In this document: piece after piece, positions 27,375-35,536 of the stretch
How positions within the stretch are numbered: position 1 is the first letter of the stretch
Layout: each line of letters begins with the position of its first letter
DNA from: Rhodospirillaceae bacterium
GTDB taxonomy: Bacteria > Pseudomonadota > Alphaproteobacteria > Rhodospirillales > UBA2165
Direction: 5' to 3'
DNA length: 45,573 nt
Assembly (NCBI GenBank): GCA_002723345.1
Contig: PBNV01000028.1
Location: 1-45,573, forward strand
Notes under the pieces: generated by a model
Seen by the model: the letters and a program-made list of their open reading frames with translations, nothing else
What the model was told of the DNA's origin: nothing
The model's database searches: none
Translations under genes and position numbers: made by a program

Positions 27375-27396
27375 GAATGAAAGGGATAGATTTGCT

Positions 27397-28407
27397 GTGT
27401 CAGATCAGAGCAAGCCCATATACAACATCCCAGTCATTGACCTCGCGCCTTTTCTAAATGGCGCCCCTGGCGCGGCGGAGAGAACCGCCAAGCGACTTTG
27501 TTGGATCCAAGAGGAAGTGGGCTTCTACTACACAATCAATCATGGCATTCCACCCCCTCTCATCAAAGCCGCGCATGATCAGGTAGAAGCATTTCATAGT
27601 CAGCCGCTGAAAGACAAACTTGCAATAAAAGTGGATGAGAAGTCGACGGGGTATGTGCCATTCAAATCGACTGTCTATGTGACTTCTAAAGTGGCGGAGA
27701 ATAAGCGCAAGAATCTCAACGAAAACATTAGAATTGTGCGGGAACGGCCCGTCGATCACCCGGGCATAATGAGCGGCCGCCCGTTCACAGGACCCAACAA
27801 ATGGCCGGAGCATGAAAAGCTAACAAACTTTAAACCAGTCATGCTCGAATACTTTCGAGCGATGGAAGATTTAGGCCACGCCATGCTGCCACTCTACGCC
27901 ATGGCATTGGGTTTACCACATGACTATTTCAACGACCTGTTTACGGACCCTTGTTGGATCTCGCGAAATGTTCATTATCCCCCGGTGGACGCAGAAGAGG
28001 GCCAGTTCGGCATCGCACCGCACACGGACCACGGATTTATTACGCTTTTACCGATTAACGAAGTGCCGGGCCTGCAGGTCCAGGCTCGGGACGGCGTTTG
28101 GATTTCCGCCGGATATATTGAAAACGCGATCATTGTGAACAGCGGAGATTTTATGGCCAAGTGGACTAATGGCCGATTCAGAGCAACGCCCCACCGGGTC
28201 CTCCCACCCACTAAAGATCGATATATATCGGCTCTTTTTTACAATCCAAACTGGGACGTCTCGTCTGCCCCTCTGCCGGGTTGCAATGGCCCGGGTCATC
28301 AGCCCCCGAGTGCAATAACGACCATGTTGGATCATCTCTGCGCGTATGTGAACAGCAATTATGCGCAAACAGCTGGCGGCATGCAGGACGATCAAGATTT
28401 TTCGTAA
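27397..28407 (+). CDS. 2-oxoglutarate/Fe(II)-dependent oxygenase, isopenicillin N synthase-like
   Basis: 336 residues from the GTG at 27397, with AAGGGA upstream. An ATG at 27334 would overlap the racemase-like gene by 41 bp and adds an unusual N-terminus. The Fe(II) ligands are H209 and D211 (APHTDHG) and H266 (TPHRV). R275 in DRYIS is the likely 2-oxoglutarate anchor, although the usual R-x-S is shifted to R-x-x-S. The N-terminal DIOX_N part (IPVIDLAPF...GFYYTINHG) is typical. It hydroxylates or oxidatively cleaves an unknown small molecule. It is likely in an operon with the racemase-like gene. Confidence 0.88.
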   Translation: MSDQSKPIYNIPVIDLAPFLNGAPGAAERTAKRLCWIQEEVGFYYTINHGIPPPLIKAAHDQVEAFHSQPLKDKLAIKVDEKSTGYVPFKSTVYVTSKVAENKRKNLNENIRIVRERPVDHPGIMSGRPFTGPNKWPEHEKLTNFKPVMLEYFRAMEDLGHAMLPLYAMALGLPHDYFNDLFTDPCWISRNVHYPPVDAEEGQFGIAPHTDHGFITLLPINEVPGLQVQARDGVWISAGYIENAIIVNSGDFMAKWTNGRFRATPHRVLPPTKDRYISALFYNPNWDVSSAPLPGCNGPGHQPPSAITTMLDHLCAYVNSNYAQTAGGMQDDQDFS

Positions 28408-28473
28408 TGATCCTATCTCCGGCTGTGCGCGCCTTGATGTGCCAGCCTCCTATCGTAACCAATCATAATTCAG

Positions 28474-29178
28474 CTACAAACGCCGTCTCGCATCCTCCTC
28501 CGCGGCTGCATGGATGGCAGTGGCAGGCGTCCCGGCCTCGATGGGTGCGCTTGCCCAGTTACACGTAATTTCGGCTATATTCATCTGGTCGACTAGGTCC
28601 GATCCGAGGCTTTCAACCTCCTTGAGTGACGCAATGTTCAGCACGATGCCAAAGCTGCCGCCATCCAAATAACCATAAGGTGCAGAGCTGGGAACCTGGG
28701 TCTCAAGGATGATCGCTGCCTTTCGCAAGACACCTTCCGCTGTCTCAAAACCTGCCTTGCGCCAAATGGCCTCCCAGCCAAACAGTTTAACGAGCAGAAG
28801 AAAACTCTGTTCACCCGTGCTCTCCACATGTTCAACGGCGCGCCTTAGATGGCGGTAAAGAGCGCGCCGATTTGCGAGCTCCGTTGAGACATGCTGGTCC
28901 AATGCAATATCGAGCCGGTCCCGTTGCGCAGTGCAAACCTCTAGTTCCCAACGCAGAGAATCCATTTCATTAAAGACAAGGGTCATAGCCTCATGTACTC
29001 GCGGCGTGAACTCATCTTTTGGTACGCCCAAGACGATTGTCGCGTCTTTTACTTGGTCTGGGCTCCTGGGATCTGGTTTGAGTCGATGAGGCGGCAGTTG
29101 CCTATAGGTCGGTCCACCGTCAGGCCGGCGCTGGTTGGCCTGACGACTGTATTCTTTTATTGGAGAGATATCTGCCAT
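28474..29178 (-). CDS. Degenerate GGDEF-domain protein
   Basis: 234 residues. The C-terminal half (about 95-215) follows the GGDEF fold from the NRRAL start through FLLLVKLFGWEAI to LDGGSFGIVL. The signature is degenerate: D-G-G-S-F (172-176) replaces G-G-D-E-F, and K131 replaces the metal-binding Asp. Diguanylate cyclase activity should therefore be lost. The N-terminal 90 residues are polar, with a short probable coiled coil (60-95). It may bind nucleotides or partner proteins. No signal peptide, membrane segment or receiver domain is visible. GAGG lies 7 bp before the ATG. It is flanked by unrelated genes and is divergent from the GT9-like gene. Confidence 0.78.
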   Translation of the reverse strand: MADISPIKEYSRQANQRRPDGGPTYRQLPPHRLKPDPRSPDQVKDATIVLGVPKDEFTPRVHEAMTLVFNEMDSLRWELEVCTAQRDRLDIALDQHVSTELANRRALYRHLRRAVEHVESTGEQSFLLLVKLFGWEAIWRKAGFETAEGVLRKAAIILETQVPSSAPYGYLDGGSFGIVLNIASLKEVESLGSDLVDQMNIAEITCNWASAPIEAGTPATAIHAAAEEDARRRL

Positions 29179-29361
29179 GATTTAGCCTCGCTTCGTCTCA
29201 AGTAGAATCAGTCTAACATTCGAGCATCCAAGGTCACACACAACGTGGAGGTCAAGGTGCAACTATATTGCAGTAAACCGCTTTTGCTTTAAATATACGA
29301 TCTGACCGTGATAGCTCTTCCATAAATTCGCCGCTCCTGGGTAGTCCTTGAGTCGGAAACA

Positions 29362-30072
29362 ATGTCAGGAACAGGAATGACGTCGCCCCCCAACAATGCC
29401 GCGATTCTTCAATGCGCCGTCAGCTATAAAGAATGGCCGTCCTGGCGTGACCAGGAGGATCAGATGCGCCTCGCTCTCGGCGATACCATCGAGCTGTTTA
29501 GCAATTGCATCAACCTGGGCCGTCCACTGGAACTCACGATAAATTGGAAGGACTTTAAGTACCGTGATCTCCTGGATTGTCTCGACGGGGGAGAGAATAT
29601 CCACGCAATCCATAATCTCTCCACGGGTATTCAGGAATTTCGCGACCGTCCTGACGTAGAGCTTGTTCCTGTTTTGATAAAAGGCCCCTACGCGCGCTTC
29701 CGGTCAGACCGCATGGAACCTGTGAAAGAGCTGCCTCAGGACTTTCTGACTTTGCAGTGGGATGGTGAGACTACGCCGTTCACAGAAACACTAGAAAATG
29801 GCATAGGTAAATACATAGAGGAGAATTTCTACGACGGAGAGACTTTCGTTAATGTCTCCGGCTCGGAGGGATACTCTCTCTTGGAGACCGCCTACATTAT
29901 GTCTCAATCGAAAGGCCATGTGGGTGCGGACAGTGGCATGGCACACCTCGCCTCAACAGTGGTTGGCCCCACAAAAGTTCATGTCTGGGATCAGGAAATC
30001 TCCCGACATGGCTACCACGGTAAGCAGCAGGGCTGGGTGCACCGCGTGATAACCGTGAAACCGGAAGACTAG
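29362..30072 (+). CDS. Hypothetical protein with a GT9-like C-terminal motif
   Basis: 236 residues. I do not recognise the N-terminal two-thirds. The C-terminal part, with FVNVSGSEGYSLLETAYIMS, then GADSGMAHLAS (188-198) and PTKVHVWD, resembles the donor-binding end of heptosyltransferase-family (GT9) proteins, where a D-S-G-x-x-H-L-A motif is typical. The protein is about two-thirds of the usual GT9 length, so it could be a shortened or repurposed GT-B relative. An in-frame ATG at 29377 is an equally possible start. No genes for envelope sugars are nearby. Confidence 0.6.
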   Translation: MSGTGMTSPPNNAAILQCAVSYKEWPSWRDQEDQMRLALGDTIELFSNCINLGRPLELTINWKDFKYRDLLDCLDGGENIHAIHNLSTGIQEFRDRPDVELVPVLIKGPYARFRSDRMEPVKELPQDFLTLQWDGETTPFTETLENGIGKYIEENFYDGETFVNVSGSEGYSLLETAYIMSQSKGHVGADSGMAHLASTVVGPTKVHVWDQEISRHGYHGKQQGWVHRVITVKPED

Positions 30073-30140
30073 TTTTACCAGCTCAAGAAAGATAAAATCC
30101 CAACGGCGTTGAAACTGATTTATCTGAACTTGCCGCATTT

Positions 30141-30302
30141 TTGAGGAAATACCAATCGAGCGGTGATAAAACCCGCCTTAAGTGGGGGTTCAGAGAGCGG
30201 TCCAACGAAGAAATTCAAGACGACTATGTGGCGCGGTCCAAAAGTGTAATTCGGGAAGTAGGCCTGATGTTGGCCACCGTCAAAATGACTGATTATGATT
30301 AA
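30141..30302 (+). CDS. Possible small ORF or gene remnant, unrecognised
   Basis: An open frame from a stop at 30093-30095 to TAA at 30300-30302 encodes a charged, coding-like sequence with the stretches KTRLKWGFRERSNEEIQDD and VIREVGLMLATVKMTD. It has no ATG; TTG at 30141 is the only plausible start, and no ribosome-binding site precedes it. It may be the tail of a decayed gene or chance. It ends directly at the AAGAGGG site of the following FAH gene. Confidence 0.25.
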   Translation: MRKYQSSGDKTRLKWGFRERSNEEIQDDYVARSKSVIREVGLMLATVKMTDYD

Positions 30303-30316
30303 GAGGGATGTATGAC

Positions 30317-31183
30317 ATGAAAATCTGCCGATTTGATGATGACCGGTTAGGCGTGGTGCACGACAATACAACCATTCTAGACGTAACCGGTGCGCTTGAA
30401 GCCCTACCACCGTTGACCTGGCCGGTGCCATTGGGCGATGCTCTAGTGACCCATTTGGCGGTTATTACTTCCGAAATATCCCGCTTGGCTTCTGATGCCC
30501 CAACTGTGTCGTTGAAGGAGATAATGTTGAAAAGCCCAGTGGCAAATCCGTCGAAAATCATGGGTGCGCCTATCAATTATCAAAAACATATTGAAGAGTC
30601 CAAAGAGGATGACGGCATCGTCTCATCCCGCCCCATCAGTCATATCGCAGACTGGGGCATGTTCCTGAAAGCCAATAGCTCATTAGTGGGTGCAGGCGAG
30701 GGCGTCGCCCTCCGCTTCACCGATGCCCGGAACGACCACGAGATGGAACTCGCCGTTATCATCGGCAAACAGGGCTCGCATATTCCCGCCAGCGAAGCCA
30801 GGACGTACATAGCCGGCTATGCGATGGGTTTGGACATGACCACCCGCGGCAAGGAGCTACAAAGCTTCCGGAAATCCGCCGATACCTACTCCGTGCTCGG
30901 CCCCTGGATGGTGACCGCGGACGAAATTCCTAACCCTAATGAGCTGAGCTTAAAAATTTCGGTGAATGGAGATGTGCGCCAGGAGTCAAATACCGACCAA
31001 CTCGTTTATAATGTGGAAAAACTAATCGAATACTGCTCCGAGCGCTACACTCTATATCCGGGTGACATTATAATGACCGGCACCCCGGATGGCGTCGGTC
31101 CAGTCGAACCCGGCGATATAATGACCTGCGAGCTAGAGGGCATTGGCATAATGGAGGTGGGCGTCCGGGCTTGGGAGCCATAA
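30317..31183 (+). CDS. Fumarylacetoacetate hydrolase-family protein, short type
   Basis: 288 residues from the ATG at 30317, placed 9 bp after AAGAGGG. The ATG at 30308 abuts that site and is less likely. Family features are APINYQKH, the acidic metal cluster in NDHEMELAVIIGK, GPWMVTADEIP, and the C-terminal PGDIIMTGTPDGVGP. The usual NDVSARD is altered to LDMTTRGKE, which keeps the metal Asp but changes the loop. It likely hydrolyses or decarboxylates a 2-oxo acid from ring cleavage. It is only distantly similar to the FAH protein at 16484. Confidence 0.9.
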   Translation: MKICRFDDDRLGVVHDNTTILDVTGALEALPPLTWPVPLGDALVTHLAVITSEISRLASDAPTVSLKEIMLKSPVANPSKIMGAPINYQKHIEESKEDDGIVSSRPISHIADWGMFLKANSSLVGAGEGVALRFTDARNDHEMELAVIIGKQGSHIPASEARTYIAGYAMGLDMTTRGKELQSFRKSADTYSVLGPWMVTADEIPNPNELSLKISVNGDVRQESNTDQLVYNVEKLIEYCSERYTLYPGDIIMTGTPDGVGPVEPGDIMTCELEGIGIMEVGVRAWEP

Positions 31184-31208
31184 TGCACGATAGCGGTCCC
31201 CGGTTGCA

Positions 31209-31667
31209 TTATACAGGTAGCGCAGTTTTATAGGCCACCTGTTTGAGTGCAAAACTGGATTTGATGTTTGCGATACCGGGCACTTTTGTAAGGTGATCCA
31301 CGATGAACCGCTCATACGCGTCCAGATCCGTCACGACAATCCGCAACAAATAATCCGCATCGCCAGTCATTAGGTAGCATTCCATCACCTCCGGCCGGTC
31401 CGTGATGAAGGATTCAAAAACTCCCAGCGCCTGTTCGACCTGGCGCTCGAGGGTTACATTCACGAACACACTGACCGGCAGGCCAACAGCCTTTTGATCG
31501 ACTAGCGTCACGTAACCGCTGATGACGCCGTTAACCTCAAGATTTTTTACACGTCGGGCGCAAGGAGTGGGAGACAAACCGACTTTTTCGGCAAGGTCAA
31601 CATTGGGCATCCGCGCCTCATCCTGAAGATGCACAAGAATACGTCGATCGATTTTATCCAAGGTCAA
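31209..31667 (-). CDS. Lrp/AsnC-family transcriptional regulator
   Basis: 152 residues, probable TTG start at 31667 with GAGGG upstream. The N-terminal helix-turn-helix covers LDKIDRRILVHLQDEARMPNVDLAEKVGLSPTPCARRVKNL. The C-terminal RAM domain (about 65-145) contains the ligand-binding GDADYLLRIVVTDLDAYERF. It is divergent from the AceE/MdeB-like gene across a 137-bp A+T-rich gap with an imperfect inverted repeat. The same layout, an Lrp-type MdeR divergent from an E1-like MdeB, is known from Pseudomonas putida methionine degradation. Control of the neighbour is therefore a strong inference. Confidence 0.92.
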   Translation of the reverse strand: MTLDKIDRRILVHLQDEARMPNVDLAEKVGLSPTPCARRVKNLEVNGVISGYVTLVDQKAVGLPVSVFVNVTLERQVEQALGVFESFITDRPEVMECYLMTGDADYLLRIVVTDLDAYERFIVDHLTKVPGIANIKSSFALKQVAYKTALPV

Positions 31668-31677
31668 TTTAGTATTA

Positions 31678-31738
31678 TTCCCTCAAAAATAATCTAATTA
31701 TAGGTAATTACACTAATTAATATTATTTTTAAAGGGAA
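31678..31738. promoter_or_regulatory. Imperfect long inverted repeat between lrp-type and E1 genes
   Basis: TTCCCTCAAAAATAAT (31678-31693) is mirrored by ATTATTTTTAAAGGGAA (31722-31738), with one mismatch and one extra base. The two arms frame an A+T-rich centre rich in AATTA. Lrp-type octamers bind such repeated A+T-rich sites, so this is the likely Lrp operator. The left arm also contains the GAGGG ribosome-binding site of the regulator gene on the minus strand, which could allow autoregulation. Confidence 0.5.
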
Positions 31739-31804
31739 ATTCGCGGAGATTCCCTAGATCAAATCGGGCTATTCTAAAAAATGTACAGCCGATTGAGGCC
31801 CGAA

Positions 31805-34105
31805 ATGACCATTAGTCCCTCTCCCACTTCCACTAACATATCCGCTGCGGACTTCGAAATACTGCGGCAACTGGAAAAGAAGATTCTTTGGCTCGCCAGT
31901 TGGATGATCCATAATGCCAATCACCTACGTGACAACCGGGACGGCCTCAAGGTAGGCGGCCATCAGGCGTCCTGCGCCTCGGCGGCAACCGTGATGACAG
32001 CTCTCTGGTTCGCCATTTTGCGACCACAAGACCGGGTCGCCGTAAAACCCCACGCGTCTCCAGTATTTCATGCAATTCAGTATCTCTTGGGTCATCAATC
32101 GCTGGAGAACCTGCAGAAATTCCGAGCATTCGGGGGCGCACAGGCCTATCCGTCGCGTTCAAAAGACCAGGGTTTTGTCGACTTCTCGACCGGGTCCGTG
32201 GGCCTTGGCGTTGGTACGACGTTGTTTGCCTCCCTGGTTCAGGACTATCTTCATGCACATAATATGCTCCCAGCGGATCAAAAACTAGGTCGCATGATCG
32301 CGCTGATGGGAGATGCGGAACTGGACGAAGGCAATGTGTTTGAAGCGCTGCTTGAGGGCTGGAAACATGACGTCCAAAATCTGTGGTGGGTTATTGACTA
32401 TAACCGACAGAGCCTGGACGGCGTAATCAATGACAATTTGTTCCAGAAAATCACGCAGTTCTTTGAAACCGTCGGTTGGCGTGTTGTCAATCTTAAATAC
32501 GGGAAGAAGCTTCAAGCAGCCTTCAACGGCCCAGCCGGCGGTGCGCTTAAACATTGGATCGATAATTGCCCCAACCAGCTGTACTCAGCCCTCACCTATA
32601 AACGAGATGGCTGGCGAGAACATTTGCGGGGAGACCTACGCGGCAGCGTTGGCTTTAGTGCGTTTCTAGACAGTTACTCGGACGAGGATCTGCATGCCCT
32701 CATGACGAATTTGGGCGGCCATGACCTTGAATACCTGGTAGAGAATTTTGCCGGTGTCGACGATGGAACGCCGCGTTGCTTCATAGCCTATACCATTAAA
32801 GGCCATGGCCTTCCCATCGCGGGCCACAAAGACAACCATGCAGGTCTGATGAACGCAGATCAAATCAATGCCTTTCGTCAAGCTAGCGGCATTCGAGAGG
32901 GGCACGAATGGGAACCATTTGAAGGACTGTCCCTCAACTCTGAGGAACTCACCGCTGCCCTAGCGAACGTTCCAGTGAAAGCGCGACTCCGCTCAGTGGG
33001 GAGGACCCCCCTGGTATATAAAACCACGATTAATCAGCCGGAGGACCAAACAACATCTACGCAGGCGGCATTTGGCAACATTCTCCATGACATTGCAAAA
33101 CGAGATGGAGAACTCGCCAACCGAATTGTTACGACGTCACCGGACGTTGCTGTCTCCACCAATCTTGGGGCTTGGATCAATCAACGTTCTATCTTCCACC
33201 GACAAAACATTACTGATGTCTTCCGAGCCGAGAACGTGTTGTCTCCACTTAAATGGAACATGAACCCTGGTGGTCAGCATATTGAATTGGGCATTGCCGA
33301 AAATAACCTCTTCCTTATCCTGGCCGCCTTAGGCCTGAGCGAAGAACTTTTCGGGGCCCGCCTGCTACCTGTGGGCACGGTCTATGACCCATTTATCAAC
33401 CGGGGATTAGATGCACTTTTATATGCAACCTATCAGGGAGCCCGTTTCATGCTGGCGGGGACACCATCCGGCATTACATTGGCGCCGGAGGGCGGCGCCC
33501 ACCAGCCCATCAACACACCGCTCGTGGGCATGTCCACGCCGAATCTCATCAGCTATGAACCGGCGTATGTAAGCGAACTCGCTGTCCTTATGGAATGGGG
33601 TTTTCAATACATGCAGCGGCAAAACGGCGGAAGCCTCTACCTCAGGCTTTCCACCCGTTCTCTGGAACAGCCCGACCGATCTATGCAAGAGGTGCCAACA
33701 GAAGACATCATAGCAGGTGCCTATTGGAAAATCGCACCAGGCCATGACACTAGACATATAATCGCCTATAGCGGCGCTGTTGCTCCCGAAGCTGCACTGG
33801 CCGCCGCAAAGACTGGCGCAGCCCTGCTCGCCATTACGTCTGCTGATCGATTGCACCAACAATGGACTGCATTGGGGGACCGTAGCCATATCAATCGGCT
33901 TCTTTCTGAGCTCCCTCACCAGACAAAAATTGTAAGTGTTTTAGACGGCCATCCGGCTACCCTTTCCTGGTTGGGAGGCGTCAATGGACAGGCCATACGC
34001 CCACTAGGTGTTCAAAGTTACGGCCAATCAGCCGACATTCCGGACCTATATCGTATTCACCGGATTGATGCAGCCGCCATAGCGCAGGCTATCGTTGAGG
34101 ATTAA
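31805..34105 (+). CDS. Homodimeric 2-oxoacid dehydrogenase E1 / transketolase-like protein (AceE/MdeB type)
   Basis: 766 residues from the ATG at 31805, with GAGG 6 bp upstream. An ATG at 31781 has no such site. The ThDP motif GDAELDEGN at about 169-177 through N200 is intact. The N-terminal GGHQASCASAATVMTALW and FVDFSTGSVGLGVG regions match AceE/transketolase, and the pyrimidine-binding domain carries ELGIAENN. It is shorter than AceE (about 890). With its divergent Lrp regulator it recalls MdeB, the 2-oxobutyrate E1 homologue, but no methionine gamma-lyase gene is adjacent. The stop abuts the convergent MFS gene with no gap. Confidence 0.88.
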   Translation: MTISPSPTSTNISAADFEILRQLEKKILWLASWMIHNANHLRDNRDGLKVGGHQASCASAATVMTALWFAILRPQDRVAVKPHASPVFHAIQYLLGHQSLENLQKFRAFGGAQAYPSRSKDQGFVDFSTGSVGLGVGTTLFASLVQDYLHAHNMLPADQKLGRMIALMGDAELDEGNVFEALLEGWKHDVQNLWWVIDYNRQSLDGVINDNLFQKITQFFETVGWRVVNLKYGKKLQAAFNGPAGGALKHWIDNCPNQLYSALTYKRDGWREHLRGDLRGSVGFSAFLDSYSDEDLHALMTNLGGHDLEYLVENFAGVDDGTPRCFIAYTIKGHGLPIAGHKDNHAGLMNADQINAFRQASGIREGHEWEPFEGLSLNSEELTAALANVPVKARLRSVGRTPLVYKTTINQPEDQTTSTQAAFGNILHDIAKRDGELANRIVTTSPDVAVSTNLGAWINQRSIFHRQNITDVFRAENVLSPLKWNMNPGGQHIELGIAENNLFLILAALGLSEELFGARLLPVGTVYDPFINRGLDALLYATYQGARFMLAGTPSGITLAPEGGAHQPINTPLVGMSTPNLISYEPAYVSELAVLMEWGFQYMQRQNGGSLYLRLSTRSLEQPDRSMQEVPTEDIIAGAYWKIAPGHDTRHIIAYSGAVAPEAALAAAKTGAALLAITSADRLHQQWTALGDRSHINRLLSELPHQTKIVSVLDGHPATLSWLGGVNGQAIRPLGVQSYGQSADIPDLYRIHRIDAAAIAQAIVED

Positions 34106-35356
34106 TTACACACTCCCTCCAGACTCCAGCTGTCCGGCATAATGCCGGCCCGCGCCTCTCGCCCACAGCCATAAGAGTGCGGATAGCACCGCCGCCGACC
34201 CGAGCGTCATTCGCAATCCGATGAATTCAGCGATCCAACCCATTGCCAGGGCGCCAACTGCCGGCACCCCCCATGCCAGGACCGCCGTGATGCTAATGAC
34301 CCGTCCCCGCACTTCAGGCGCGACTGAATTCTGGATCAAAGACTGTGACGCGATCGATCCTGAAACAACAAACATACCGGTGAAAAAGGCCATGACCGCG
34401 CCGATCCAAATAGTAGGCGATAACACGAGAAGAGCCTGAGCGGCGGCAGAGACAATCAGGCACCAGGTAAAAAGACTAGTGAGGCCCTCTGTCCGGCCAC
34501 GGCGCGCGAGCCATAGTCCTCCTAATAGGGCACCGAGCGCTGTTGCCGACAAAAGAATGGAGAATCCCGCCACATCCTCGCCAAAAACCTGATCAGACAC
34601 ACCTGCCAACAAGTCGATAAATGGCCGGATCAAAAGAGCTGTCAACGACAACACAAAGACTAGAAACGTTATGCCTGCATGGGATAAAACGTAACTAAAC
34701 CCGCCCACAAGATCTTTTAAGATACTGGAACGAAGTGCGCCCTCATTTGGTACCTTTTCTCCTGGCCCCAGGGCTAGCAAACCAGAGTAGAATAACAAAA
34801 ACATGCCAGTCGCGATTACAACCGTCATCGGGACACCCATAACCTGAATAATAATTCCAGCCAAAGCTGGCCCGATAAACCTTGCAAGATTGAATGAGGC
34901 CGAGCCCAATGCAATAGCTGACGAGAGGTGATCTTTCGGGACGAGTTGGTGCACCACGGATAAACGGGCGGGTACAGTAACGGCCTCTGCGGCACCAATA
35001 ACAAAAGACAGCACGATTATATAAATAATATTTAGTGACCCTGTTAGTGCAAAGACTGAGATTAATATTCCTGCAGCAACCATAATGGACTGGCACATCC
35101 GCATAATCAGCATGGTGCTGTAGCGGTCCGTCCATGCGCCCGCGATGACGGTCATAAATACCAACGGAACAGTATCGGCGAATGCAACAATGCCCAATAA
35201 AGCTGGAGATTTAGTGGTTTCCCACGTGTACCAACTGACGGCAAATTTATATTGCCAACGTCCAGTACTGTTAACCGTATTTGTCCACCAAAGTAGACGG
35301 AATTTTGGATTGGACAGAGCCTGTCCAATTCCGCCTAAGAGACCCTGAAAATTCAT
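34106..35356 (-). CDS. MFS transporter
   Basis: 416 residues with about twelve membrane helices. It belongs by eye to the EntS-like MFS_3 group: N-terminal FRLLWWTNTVNSTGRWQYKFAVSWYTWETTKSP, the loop motif GAWTDRY after helix 2, and the conserved VTVPARLSVVHQLVPKDHLSSAIALGS. Such proteins export siderophores, drugs or metabolites by proton antiport. It is convergent and end-to-end with the E1-like gene. Its ribosome-binding site is weak. Confidence 0.9.
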   Translation of the reverse strand: MNFQGLLGGIGQALSNPKFRLLWWTNTVNSTGRWQYKFAVSWYTWETTKSPALLGIVAFADTVPLVFMTVIAGAWTDRYSTMLIMRMCQSIMVAAGILISVFALTGSLNIIYIIVLSFVIGAAEAVTVPARLSVVHQLVPKDHLSSAIALGSASFNLARFIGPALAGIIIQVMGVPMTVVIATGMFLLFYSGLLALGPGEKVPNEGALRSSILKDLVGGFSYVLSHAGITFLVFVLSLTALLIRPFIDLLAGVSDQVFGEDVAGFSILLSATALGALLGGLWLARRGRTEGLTSLFTWCLIVSAAAQALLVLSPTIWIGAVMAFFTGMFVVSGSIASQSLIQNSVAPEVRGRVISITAVLAWGVPAVGALAMGWIAEFIGLRMTLGSAAVLSALLWLWARGAGRHYAGQLESGGSV

Positions 35357-35536
35357 AAATTTGCCTGTATGAGAATAGAAACAGAGTACCCAGCAATGAT
35401 AGCCTTTTCAACGTAACCCTCGTTGTTTGGATTGCCATGAATTGTGTCCGGTCTTATGCCTCCTCCTTTGCAAATTTCCATGGCAGGGTACCCAGGTTTC
35501 ACGGCAGGGTAATGATCCACCAAAGCGAGATTTAGA

